Shown in pieces: positions 8,760 to 18,251 of a stretch of 64,000 nt of DNA (the first letter of the stretch is position 1; every line of letters starts with the position of its first letter). A program made the translations under genes and the position numbers. The notes beneath the pieces were generated by a model, which was not told where the DNA came from, did no database searches, and saw nothing but the letters and a program-made list of their open reading frames with translations. Source of the stretch: Pseudanabaena sp. PCC 6802 (lineage in GTDB: Bacteria; Cyanobacteriota; Cyanobacteriia; Pseudanabaenales; Pseudanabaenaceae); NCBI RefSeq assembly GCF_000332175.1, contig NZ_KB235914.1:751966-815965 (forward strand). The letters are read 5' to 3'.

Positions 8760-9272
8760 ATGAATATGACTAGACGAATAGGTCGCAGTCGCGATGATGA
8801 GACAACCTACAAAATACCTCGTCGCCACCTAGACGATGAACCGATCTATGGCAAAGCATGGGCGATGTTAAAGCGCTTTCCTCAAGGTTTGGCGGCGGGT
8901 TCGGAGCGATCGCCTGAGGTCTCAGGGCCAGCGGCGGCGGCTTCGATCGCGGCAGCAATTGGTTGTTTTACCATGATGGTGGCGCATCATCTTTCAGATA
9001 CATCCAAAGCACGCGAGGCATTTCTGCTGCAACTGGGTAGCTGGATTCCTGGAGCCACCAACCCAGACCAAATGTGGGGCAACATTGGTAGTTATGCGGG
9101 CAAAGAAACCATGCTTCTGATTGGTTGGTTGCTCAGTTGGCCGATTTTGTACTCCTTACTCAAACACAAGCAGGTTAAATCTAGAACCATCTTCTTTTGG
9201 ATGTTTGCTCTAATTGCAGCAGCCACAGCCATGTCCTGGCATCCGCTATTTCCCTACATGCCTTTAATTTGA
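8760..9272 (+). CDS. Membrane protein of unknown function
   Basis: A 170-aa protein with a polar, charged N-terminus of about 55 residues rich in Arg and Asp. Three hydrophobic segments follow: AAASIAAAIGCFTMMVA, LLIGWLLSWPILYSLL and IFFWMFALIAAATAMSW. A His pair follows the first helix (VAHHLSD) and further His residues lie near the ends (LLKHKQV, SWHPLF). It starts 12 nt after the preceding gene with TAGGAG upstream, so the two are one operon and probably one membrane complex. ATG at 8766 is an alternative start. No known family recognised. Confidence 0.7.
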   Translation: MNMTRRIGRSRDDETTYKIPRRHLDDEPIYGKAWAMLKRFPQGLAAGSERSPEVSGPAAAASIAAAIGCFTMMVAHHLSDTSKAREAFLLQLGSWIPGATNPDQMWGNIGSYAGKETMLLIGWLLSWPILYSLLKHKQVKSRTIFFWMFALIAAATAMSWHPLFPYMPLI

Positions 9273-9292
9273 GAGGGTGTTGGAAAAGTCTC

Positions 9293-9375
9293 TTAAATCT
9301 TTGCATTAGCCCCTCTAACCCCAATTGTGGGGAATGAAGCTCAAAGTCCCCCAAAATTGGGGGATTTTGAGGGCG
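9293..9375. repeat. GC-rich hairpin, CCCCAATT type
   Basis: Arms such as CCCCAATTGTGGGG and CCCCCAAAATTGGGGG form nested hairpins between two genes of the membrane-protein operon. It resembles common cyanobacterial intergenic repeats and may attenuate transcription or protect mRNA ends. Confidence 0.5.
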
Positions 9376-9439
9376 AGTGCGAAGCATTAGCAACTTCTCA
9401 AACAGGCTCTGAAGTTCTTTTAAATATTGAAACCAAGCT

Positions 9440-9694
9440 ATGAAACAAGAATTGCCAATTAACAATATCGAGCAGGCACCAGTTAGCTCGTTGCAACCAC
9501 TACCTGCTCGAAAGATGCACAAAATCGTATTTGCTTTCATGGGTCTTTTTACCGCGATCGCAGTTACCTACCCGATCGCCATGTGGCGTGTCAGTCAGAT
9601 GGACAAATTTCGCGGTTTCCACGTTAAATCTTTATCAGATAATCTGAGGGCTCCAGCTAACGAGGTTACAGGTACAAAGGCTACACCTAAGTAA
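9440..9694 (+). CDS. Small single-pass membrane protein
   Basis: An 84-aa protein with a 25-residue polar N-terminus, one transmembrane segment (IVFAFMGLFTAIAVTYPIAM) and a 35-residue soluble tail containing MDKFRGFHVKSL. It is the third gene of the membrane-protein run at 8121-9694 and may be an accessory subunit. No family assigned. A strong terminator at 9860-9896 closes the run. Confidence 0.6.
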   Translation: MKQELPINNIEQAPVSSLQPLPARKMHKIVFAFMGLFTAIAVTYPIAMWRVSQMDKFRGFHVKSLSDNLRAPANEVTGTKATPK

Positions 9695-9726
9695 ACGTCA
9701 GTTCGCTTACCGATCTGCCCTCACGT

Positions 9727-9839
9727 TATAGCGCTTTTCAGTTGAGAACGGGTTTTATTTTTGGGGTGAAGGGGTTCCACCCCTTCTTGGGGGCGTTGCC
9801 CCCAAACCCCCTACTCTTTACGATCTGAAAACCGCCATA
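9727..9839 (+). repeat. Palindromic repeat family 3, copy 1
   Basis: It begins TATAGCGCTTTTCAGTTGAG and ends GATCTGAAAACCGCCATA, which is close to the reverse complement of the start. The core reads GGGGTGAAGGGGTTCC...TTGGGGGCGTTGCCCCCAA. It matches the copy at 45376-45488 in opposite orientation. Confidence 0.8.
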
Positions 9840-9859
9840 AGTCAGCGAGCAAATACAGG

Positions 9860-9896
9860 AAAAATTGCCCTCAGTCCAGGTTGAGGGCAATTTTTT
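9860..9896 (+). terminator. Strong intrinsic terminator
   Basis: A 14-bp perfect stem (AAAAATTGCCCTCA with its complement), a 8-nt loop and a run of six T. It lies after the membrane-protein operon and before the Crp/Fnr gene. Confidence 0.85.
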
Positions 9897-10165
9897 AAAA
9901 ATTAAATATTTAGTACTCAAATAGTGCTGCGATCTGATACCATATGCCTATTGCAAATAACTAGCAAATAGATAGCAGTATTTTCGTAAATAATGCAACT
10001 TACTATACCTTCTAGATTCCAGCGTAAGAAGTTTAAATTTTTACGCCCCCAGCGTGCTTCCTCCGCTTCAAATGGAGGCACGTAGGTATACATGCTCGCA
10101 CGATCTGCAACTCATCTTTCTGAATCTGGATTTTCCTGAATTAATCAAATAAAGGTAGTACGTAC

Positions 10166-10795
10166 ATGCTCGATCTCGTGGAATACAAATACGAAAAACT
10201 AAGACGATCGCAATGTCTGACCAATAACGACATCAATACCGCATCAAAATTGCCATCCAGTCTAATGCAGCACACTTTTGGGCGAGGCGAGCATATGCCG
10301 CTGCCGCCAAATGTGTTGTGGCAGATCGAATTTGGCATCGTGCGGACGTTGACATGGAATGATGACGGCAAGCAAAGTACGCTGGGCTTGTGGAGTAAGG
10401 GAGATATCATTGGCGAACCGCTATCGAGTATCAATCCCTATGAGGCAGAATGCCTGACTAGCGTAACGGTGAGCGTTTTACCGTCTAGTTTGTGGGATCG
10501 GGCGTTTGATGCCATATTTGCGCATATCCAACAGGCGGAAGAATTATTACATATCCTGCACTGCGATCCGATCCATCTTCGGCTTCGATTACTGTTGTGC
10601 TGGCTATCTGAGAAGTTCGGAACCAATGTGCCACAAGGCAGATTGATTAACCTGAGCCTCACGCACCAGGAGATTGCCGAACTAATTAATACAACTCGAG
10701 TCACAGTTACGAGAAATCTCAAACAATTAGAACAGAATGGAATTATTTCGTATGACAAGAGAAGAGCGATCGTCCTGACCTCTTTTGATTCCTAA
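10166..10795 (+). CDS. Crp/Fnr-family transcriptional regulator
   Basis: A 209-aa protein. The N-terminal cNMP-binding-like beta-roll (about residues 30-120) contains GIVRTLTWNDDGKQSTLGLW and GDIIGEPLS. A dimerisation helix follows (FAHIQQAEELLHILH). The C-terminal winged helix-turn-helix contains LTHQEIAELINTTRVTVTRN with recognition helix and wing. No N-terminal cysteine cluster for an Fe-S centre is seen, and the cAMP-contact residues are not clearly conserved, so the effector is unknown. Its position between the membrane-protein run and the iron porin suggests local regulation, but this is inference. Confidence 0.88.
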   Translation: MLDLVEYKYEKLRRSQCLTNNDINTASKLPSSLMQHTFGRGEHMPLPPNVLWQIEFGIVRTLTWNDDGKQSTLGLWSKGDIIGEPLSSINPYEAECLTSVTVSVLPSSLWDRAFDAIFAHIQQAEELLHILHCDPIHLRLRLLLCWLSEKFGTNVPQGRLINLSLTHQEIAELINTTRVTVTRNLKQLEQNGIISYDKRRAIVLTSFDS

Positions 10796-10802
10796 ATGTT
10801 AA

Positions 10803-10962
10803 TAACTCACCTTACGCGGAAGATCCTGAAACCCTCACCCCTAGCCCCTCTCCCTGAGGGAGAGGGGGACAAAACCAGAGCGGGGGCTACGCCCCTGCGA
10901 CCCTTATGTATAAAGGGTACGTGCAGGTTAAAGGAGATAAGGATTCCGCGTAACATCAGTTA
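10803..10962 (+). repeat. MITE-like repeat family 2, copy 1
   Basis: Imperfect 19-bp terminal inverted repeats: TAACTCACCTTACGCGGAA at the left, and a right end whose reverse complement is TAACTGATGTTACGCGGAA (16 of 19 match). The interior has a GGGGCTACGCCCCTGCGACC segment. Two other copies lie at 41232 and 54038. Confidence 0.8.
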
Positions 10963-11007
10963 ATAAAAAGAGTTAATGAGGCTGGCAAAGCAACTCCTTA
11001 TATGGTA

Positions 11008-11026
11008 AGAATGATTATTATTATCA
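11008..11026. promoter_or_regulatory. Fur-box-like operator upstream of the iron porin
   Basis: AGAATGATTATTATTATCA contains a 16-nt core that matches the Fur consensus core AATGATAATCATTATC at 14 positions. It is about 175 bp upstream of the porin ATG, and a family-1 repeat lies between them. Iron-dependent repression of the porin is inferred. Confidence 0.6.
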
Positions 11027-11069
11027 CTTTTTGTATAGCTTACCTGGTTAACAGGTTTTGATTAGGACT

Positions 11070-11150
11070 TATAGCTATAGCCAATAGGTTCAGGACAGAG
11101 TGCAGGGGTGGAAGCCTCCCCTGTAATAACCAATCTGTCCGCGGCTATAG
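11070..11150 (+). repeat. Palindromic repeat family 1, copy 2 (short form)
   Basis: It starts TATAGCTATAGCCAATAGGT and ends CTGTCCGCGGCTATAG. The middle is shortened relative to other copies. It separates the Fur-like box from the porin start. Confidence 0.7.
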
Positions 11151-11199
11151 GTGAGTTCTATATAAAATTCAGTAGAAATTTTGTTTAGTGAGGAGTTTT

Positions 11200-12846
11200 A
11201 TGTCTAAGTTTTATCTATCGTTGGCGGGAGTTTTAGCATTTAGCGGTTTAGGCATTATGGCACCGTCCGTAATGGCAGAACCATCGGCAATTTCTCCTGA
11301 AATGCAGCAGTACGCCCAAGAGGCGGTTACGCCCGCATCTCCCACGGCGCAGAACGTAACCTCGGTTTCCCAACTGTCTGATGTCAAGCCTACAGACTGG
11401 GCATTTACGGCGCTCCAGTCTCTGGTAGAACGCTATGGTTGCATTGCTGGTTATCCCGATCGCACCTTTCGAGGTCAGCGTTCCCTCACTCGGTTTGAGT
11501 TTGCCGCAGGCTTAAATGCTTGCTTGGATAAGATTAACGAAATTCTCACCGCTGGTTTAGCAGACAAAGCCAGCAAAGAAGACCTGGCTGCCATCCAAAA
11601 GCTCCAGGAAGAATTTGCAGCGGAACTGGCAGCTCTCAAGGGTCGAGTCGATACGCTCGAATCCAAAACTGCTACCCTGGAGGCACAGCAGTTTTCCACC
11701 ACGACCAAGCTAGAGGGACAAGCGATTATCTCCTTCTCTGGTAGTGGTTCCGGCGACACGTTGCTCAGACAGCCCGCCCTCGATCTGGCAGGTCGCCCCG
11801 TGCTATCCGAGCAGCCTGGGAATGCGAATACAACTGCGATCGCCAGAGTCCGACTCAACTTCAATACCAGCTTTACGGGCGAAGACATGCTCATAACTCG
11901 TTTAGAAGCTGGTAATAACGGTAGTAATGCCGCTAACTTCCTCGACCAACCGGATCGTCTTACTGGCTTTACTGGTTTTGCCAATAGTTCGGCGCTGGAC
12001 TACAGCGGTGCTGGCACCAACTTTTCTTTGGGTAAGCTAGTCTATGAATTTCCCATCGGTAAGGATATCACAGTCGCTGTGGGGCCAGTAATTTCGCTCA
12101 ACGACTACGTCGATCATAATAGCTTTGCCAACGATGAAGCTAGCGATTTTTCCAGCGGCATGTTCATCAACAACCCGTTGATTCTACCTGTTAATGGTGG
12201 TGCAGGTGCAGTTATTAGCTGGAACTTTGGCAGTGGCCCGATTACCCTACGCGCTGCCTACGTTGCTGCAAATGGCGAGTTTGCCGCTGCTGATAACGAT
12301 ATCAATCGCGGTTTGTTTGGCGATCCTTATCAAGGCACTGTGGAGCTAGAGTTTTCACCTAAGGACGGAGACAAACCAGGGCCATTTGCATTGCGCTTGC
12401 AGTATACAGGTGCTTCCGTCAACAATCTGGAATACAGCATTGGCGGTGTTAACCTGGAGTGGGCGATCGCGAAAGGATTTGGTATTTTCGGTCGCTATGG
12501 TTTCGGCAGCATTAGCAATCGCGGTAACGCCATCGCCGATGCTCTCCCCACCTACGTCAATGCTTCCTTTAGAGGTTCCAATCTGAATCCTTCAACATGG
12601 TCGGCAGGTTTCGCTTTCCCAGATCTGTTTAAGGAGGGGGCATTGGCAGCGATCGCTGTAGGTCAGCCCTTTATCGAAGGCAACGTGGGAAACAGCACCC
12701 AAACTAATTTGGAGTTGTTCTACAAGATTCCGGTATCGGACAACATCCACATCACTCCTGATTTGCAGTTCATCTTTAATCCCAATAACAATAGTGCAAA
12801 TGGCACGATTACGGTTGGTACGATCCGTACCGTGTTCTCTTTCTAA
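11200..12846 (+). CDS. Iron-uptake porin (SLH domain, OprB family)
   Basis: A 548-aa outer-membrane protein started at the ATG at 11200, preceded by AGTGAGGAG (an in-frame GTG at 11188 falls inside that Shine-Dalgarno sequence). Residues 1-25 are a signal peptide (VLAFSGLGIMAPSVMA). Residues 55-110 form an SLH domain (DVKPTDWAFTALQSLVERYG, then GYPDRTF, then LTRFEFAAGL). A coiled coil follows (LQEEFAAELAALKGRVDTLE), and the C-terminal OprB-like beta-barrel ends in TVGTIRTVFSF with a terminal Phe. This architecture is that of cyanobacterial porins involved in inorganic iron uptake. The upstream Fur-like site supports that role. Confidence 0.88.
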   Translation: MSKFYLSLAGVLAFSGLGIMAPSVMAEPSAISPEMQQYAQEAVTPASPTAQNVTSVSQLSDVKPTDWAFTALQSLVERYGCIAGYPDRTFRGQRSLTRFEFAAGLNACLDKINEILTAGLADKASKEDLAAIQKLQEEFAAELAALKGRVDTLESKTATLEAQQFSTTTKLEGQAIISFSGSGSGDTLLRQPALDLAGRPVLSEQPGNANTTAIARVRLNFNTSFTGEDMLITRLEAGNNGSNAANFLDQPDRLTGFTGFANSSALDYSGAGTNFSLGKLVYEFPIGKDITVAVGPVISLNDYVDHNSFANDEASDFSSGMFINNPLILPVNGGAGAVISWNFGSGPITLRAAYVAANGEFAAADNDINRGLFGDPYQGTVELEFSPKDGDKPGPFALRLQYTGASVNNLEYSIGGVNLEWAIAKGFGIFGRYGFGSISNRGNAIADALPTYVNASFRGSNLNPSTWSAGFAFPDLFKEGALAAIAVGQPFIEGNVGNSTQTNLELFYKIPVSDNIHITPDLQFIFNPNNNSANGTITVGTIRTVFSF

Positions 12847-12883
12847 AGAATAGTTGCTGTCAGTTCTATCTTTCCTCTCACAC

Positions 12884-12908
12884 AAGTCCGCCAAGGCGGG
12901 CTTTTTTT
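12884..12908 (+). terminator. Intrinsic terminator of the porin gene
   Basis: AGTCCGCC-AA-GGCGGGCT (one G-U pair) is followed by seven T. It ends about 60 bp past the porin stop. Confidence 0.8.
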
Positions 12909-12957
12909 AATGGCGGAACTTCTAATACTAATTCTCTAAAGCTATACTACGGATTCA

Positions 12958-13032
12958 GATCTCCCTAAATCCCCTTTAAAAAGGGGGACTTTAAGTAGTT
13001 CCCCCCTTAAAAAGGGGGGTTAGGGGGGATCT
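12958..13032. repeat. Palindromic CCCCTTTAAAAAGGGGG repeat
   Basis: GATCTCCCTAAATCCCC at the left and GGTTAGGGGGGATC at the right form the ends of a long imperfect hairpin with inner CCCCTTTAAAAAGGGG and CCCCCCTTAAAAAGGGGGG stems. This is a common cyanobacterial dispersed repeat type. It lies between the convergent porin and perR genes. Confidence 0.75.
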
Positions 13033-13105
13033 TCACTTAACATTGGTAATAGATACATTTAGCATGACTTCCATCTATAGAACGCAGTAGACCCCAATGG
13101 ATGCA

Positions 13106-13540
13106 TCAACGATCGCGACACTTCTCACACAGCCCATAGAGGGTTACCTCATAACCAGATACCTGGAATCTAGACCGAAGATGATTCATGTCGATGTCCG
13201 GTAATTCATTCCAGAGAATGTCTTCAATCTTACCGCAACACTGACAACGAAAATGATGGTGGGGAGCAACATTGGCATCATACCGACACACCCCTTCATC
13301 CAACAGTACCTCTCGCACCAACCCAACTTCACAAAGTGCCTGCAGCGAACTATAAATCGTCGATTGCGATGAAATGGGGGCATTCTGATTCAGATCGTGA
13401 AAGAGCTGCTCGACAGTTGGATGATCGGCACGATGCATTAAATTGGCATAGACTGCAAAACGTTGGGGGGTGACTCGCAAACCACGAGCTTTCAAGGTTT
13501 GGATAATTGAGTCCGTTCGATCTGCTATTACTCGTTCCAT
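13106..13540 (-). CDS. perR: Fur-family regulator, PerR-like peroxide sensor
   Basis: A 144-aa protein with an N-terminal winged helix (GLRVTPQRFAVYANLM, then SQSTIYSSLQALCEVGLV) and a C-terminal dimerisation/metal domain. The regulatory metal site region reads CRYDANVAPHHHFRC: the Asp in RYD corresponds to the Asp that separates PerR from Fur, followed by the His cluster. Two CxxC pairs (CQCC and CEKC) form the structural zinc site. PerR proteins are inactivated by metal-catalysed oxidation of histidine by H2O2. The gene is divergent from katG, a classical PerR target, which supports the call. Confidence 0.85.
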   Translation of the reverse strand: MERVIADRTDSIIQTLKARGLRVTPQRFAVYANLMHRADHPTVEQLFHDLNQNAPISSQSTIYSSLQALCEVGLVREVLLDEGVCRYDANVAPHHHFRCQCCGKIEDILWNELPDIDMNHLRSRFQVSGYEVTLYGLCEKCRDR

Positions 13541-13725
13541 AGACTTTTCTCTATACTACTCTATGCCCAATCTCTGGACAGTTTCTTTGACCCAAGAATA
13601 ATGCCGATCGCATTGCCGATCTACAGCACCCCAGTATTTTGGGATCGGAATATTTCTTCTTATCAGTTCACATAAGTATACCATTCCTATTTCAGAAGTA
13701 AAACGATCTAGAATTTCTTCTAAAG

Positions 13726-13745
13726 AATAAGTAATTCTACTTATT
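13726..13745. promoter_or_regulatory. Perfect palindrome, candidate PerR operator
   Basis: AATAAGTA-ATTC-TACTTATT is an exact 8-bp inverted repeat. Its AT-rich palindromic form and its position between perR and katG suit a Fur/PerR-family site; binding is inferred. Confidence 0.5.
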
Positions 13746-13763
13746 GAGTAATACCTAAATCGG

Positions 13764-13783
13764 AATTATTCTTAAGTATTATT
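13764..13783. promoter_or_regulatory. Imperfect palindrome, second candidate PerR site
   Basis: AATTATTCTTAAGTATTATT is symmetrical at 16 of 20 positions about CTTAAG and lies 38 bp from the first palindrome, centre to centre. Confidence 0.35.
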
Positions 13784-13913
13784 GATTGAGTACTAAACAC
13801 CAGGTGCCAATACAAATACCTAAATCATTAGACCTTATCGGAAATCGTGGAACCCTTATCCAATAAGGATTCCAGAGATGGGCTTGAGATTGCTTGAAAC
13901 TCGTGCAGTGTAA

Positions 13914-16232
<2,319 letters not shown>

Positions 16233-16303
16233 TCTCAGCGCAAAGATCTTTTATACATTTGCATTTTAATCTATGCGATCGCCCCTCCGTCTCAATTCAG
16301 ACG

Positions 16304-16648
16304 CTATGAGGTGCGATCGCTATTTATGGCTTCTATTCTAACCCTACCACCTTCCACAGCCCGAATTTGCAGATCGTAACCATAGAGCAAACTCATCCCA
16401 CCAAAGCGATGAACGGCTCGATGCCCAATACGAACGATCCAGGGTTGAGCATCTGGGAGCCTCTGGAATAATCGATCGGTTGCTGTTAAAATCTCATCTG
16501 CAAGCTCGAAGGCTCCAGTTTCAATGTCGATCGCTACAATCTTGCCATAATTTCCTTCCTCGACTTGCGGACGCACTTGCGACTCATAGATCGCATCGCC
16601 GCGTCTGGCAAACTCTTCTTTACTATATCGAGGTTGTCGAACTGCCAT
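16304..16648 (-). CDS. Conserved hypothetical protein (KEEFARRGDAIYE family)
   Basis: A 114-aa protein containing YSKEEFARRGDAIYESQVRPQ followed by GKIVAIDIETGAFELADEIL and VRIGHRAVHRFGG, cut here into pieces of at most 20 residues: YSKEEFARRGDAIYE, SQVRPQVEEGNYGKIVAID, IETGAFELADEIL. From memory, this family is common in cyanobacteria, often next to a small clan-AA aspartic protease gene as an antitoxin-like partner. No such partner is seen here, and the last 30 residues do not look like the family norm. Function unknown. The gene is convergent with katG, with 71 bp between stops. Confidence 0.7.
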   Translation of the reverse strand: MAVRQPRYSKEEFARRGDAIYESQVRPQVEEGNYGKIVAIDIETGAFELADEILTATDRLFQRLPDAQPWIVRIGHRAVHRFGGMSLLYGYDLQIRAVEGGRVRIEAINSDRTS

Positions 16649-16698
16649 AGCATGTAACTAATAAAGCATAAAACTACTCCTTTAATTGATTTCTACTC

Positions 16699-16947
16699 CT
16701 AGTTTTCAGCACAATCGCCATTCATGCTCTCAAGAGCATCAAAAGAGACATCTTCATATAAATCCGCGATCGCGCATCGATAATCTACGCTGGACAAATA
16801 TACTTCCTCCCCTTCTCCATAGGGATAAAGCACCCATTGCCCCGACTCGCTGCGACGAAAAACTTCAACGTTGACGCGATCCTGACTAATTAATACGTAT
16901 TCCTGCAAAGAATCTAGTTGGCGATAGTCGGCAAACTTATCGCCGCG
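16699..16947 (-). pseudogene. Uma2 endonuclease remnant (C-terminal part only)
   Basis: The frame DRGDKFADYRQL, SLQEYVLISQDRVNVEVFRR, GQWVLYPYGEGEEVYLSSVD and CAIADLYEDVSF is the C-terminal third of a Uma2 protein. The N-terminal half with the D...ExD nuclease residues is missing. Upstream of about 16947 the same frame runs antisense-like through the 3' end of the YHYH gene and is not Uma2-like. The copy is therefore truncated, with its breakpoint within about 15 bp of the neighbouring gene's stop. It should be inactive. Confidence 0.75.
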
Positions 16948-16957
16948 ATCGACCGCC

Positions 16958-18214
16958 CTACGGAACGCCCAAAGCATCGCGCAACATGCGTTCGCTGATG
17001 CCGAGTCGACTTGCTGCTGCGCCCAGGTTGGGAGGTGGTGGGCCGAGTGCTTCTCGTAATTGTCGTTCGCTAATGCCCAGTTTCCTCGCCGCGATCGCCA
17101 GATCGGGATGGCGCGGTGGCGGTGGCGGATTGCCAAAATTCTGAGGTGGGAAACCCGGTCTATCTCCGGTTTGTGGATAGCGTGGTGGCGGATTGCCAAA
17201 ATTCTGAGGCGGAAAGCCTGGTCTATCTCTCATGGGCGGCGGCCCGCTCAGTACCATCACATCGCCCATCTTATACTTGCCGCGCATGCAACCCACCGTA
17301 TAGGGAAAATCCCAAGTGGCGTGATAGTGATACATCGATACCTGCTTTCCATTCCAAGCGATCGCGTGCGTATGTCCGTGACAGGCATCCAGATCGGCAC
17401 TCGCTAGAATCCTGCCACCTTCGCCGCGCCGTCCGTAAATCCCAAATCCGTCCAAGCTGTAGCCGATAAGCGTGGAATGACCGTCCTTAGTTGTCCGATC
17501 GGGCAGACAAGTTGTGGCGCTGTGATAGTGATAAACGCCAGATTCTTGCGGGTGTCCCTGACAGGCATCCTGCGCCTCGTGCGCCACGGCATCGCGACCC
17601 GGTGCGTCGAGCGCGTTGAACAAAACTACACCCGTCTCCAGAATACCAACTGCTCCTGGTGTGCAAGTAGGCTGGGCTGCCAGTTGGGGATTGGCAGGCA
17701 ACTCCACCTGCATGTTCTGCATGGCAATTCTGTTCGGATTGCGATCGTAGAGGAATGCATCATCGGTTTGGGCAATGGGATATACACCCGTGGGATGGTT
17801 CGGCAGGTCGTTGGTGGTAAAAATGCGCTTGTTCCCTTGCAGCGACATCTTAAAGCGATGTGGCCAGGTTACTCCGCCATCGACAACTGCTTTGGCAGTG
17901 AAATCGTAGGTGCCGTCAGCTTTAATCCACGATCCATTGAAAAAAGCCCCGCCAGCAGTGGAATCGATGCGGCAAGGCCAAATCCATCCCGCCCTCGGAC
18001 TGTTGGATATTTTGCCATCGCCTAATGGCAGTCGCGTCAGGTCTACTCCATTTACTTGGGATACGAGAACAGGCTTTGAGGTCTGAGGATTCCCCGTCGC
18101 CTGCTGCGTGCTCGTAGCAAAACTTACGAAGCCCAACCTGTCAAAATTTATGCCGTGCAGTGCGACAACTAAGGCAATTACCGCTAATACAATTCCAATA
18201 AAACGTTTATGCAT
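16958..18214 (-). CDS. Secreted YHYH-domain protein
   Basis: A 418-aa protein started at the ATG at 18214 (MHKRFIGIVLAVIALVVAL), which gives a proper signal peptide; the open frame upstream lacks one. The central domain has two YHYH motifs, GVYHYHSATTC and MYHYHATWDFPY, plus CHGH and CQGH histidine-cysteine pairs suggestive of metal binding. The C-terminus has duplicated proline-rich units (RPGFPPQNFGNPPP twice) and duplicated helices (KLGISERQLREALG and RLGISERMLRDALG). YHYH proteins occur widely in marine and cyanobacterial genomes; activity is unknown. It starts 37 bp after the GGDEF gene stop on the same strand. Confidence 0.8.
   Translation of the reverse strand: MHKRFIGIVLAVIALVVALHGINFDRLGFVSFATSTQQATGNPQTSKPVLVSQVNGVDLTRLPLGDGKISNSPRAGWIWPCRIDSTAGGAFFNGSWIKADGTYDFTAKAVVDGGVTWPHRFKMSLQGNKRIFTTNDLPNHPTGVYPIAQTDDAFLYDRNPNRIAMQNMQVELPANPQLAAQPTCTPGAVGILETGVVLFNALDAPGRDAVAHEAQDACQGHPQESGVYHYHSATTCLPDRTTKDGHSTLIGYSLDGFGIYGRRGEGGRILASADLDACHGHTHAIAWNGKQVSMYHYHATWDFPYTVGCMRGKYKMGDVMVLSGPPPMRDRPGFPPQNFGNPPPRYPQTGDRPGFPPQNFGNPPPPPRHPDLAIAARKLGISERQLREALGPPPPNLGAAASRLGISERMLRDALGVP
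17123..17230. repeat. Duplicated ~44-bp coding unit in the YHYH gene
   Basis: GGCGGATTGCCAAAATTCTG followed by a GAGG-rich stretch and CCTGGTCTATCTC occurs at about 17123-17166 and again at 17187-17230, with few differences. It encodes the repeated RPGFPPQNFGNPP segment. Confidence 0.8.
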
Positions 18215-18251
18215 AATTCTAGGGTTCTGTCTGGCTGGAAAGAGAAAAATA

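Larger units (their letters stand above)
9695..10165. other. Intergenic region with repeat, terminator and crp/fnr promoter
   Basis: This 471-bp gap contains repeat family 3 (9727-9839) and a strong intrinsic terminator (9860-9896). About 260 bp upstream of the Crp/Fnr gene follow, including a small hairpin near 10059-10083 (CTTCCTCCG...GGAGGCACG). No gene seen. Confidence 0.55.
10796..11199. other. Intergenic region upstream of the iron porin
   Basis: This 404-bp gap holds repeat family 2 (10803-10962), a Fur-box-like site (11008-11026), repeat family 1 (11070-11150) and the porin ribosome-binding site (AGTGAGGAG, just before 11200). No gene seen. Confidence 0.65.

Noticed and set aside
16948..17199. 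N-terminal half of the ORF that contains the Uma2 remnant
   Set aside because: It lies antisense-like within the YHYH 3' end and is composed of His/Arg-rich shadow sequence.
17123..17230. Possible short interspersed repeat or regulatory element
   Set aside because: It is an in-frame duplication of the proline-rich tail of the YHYH protein.
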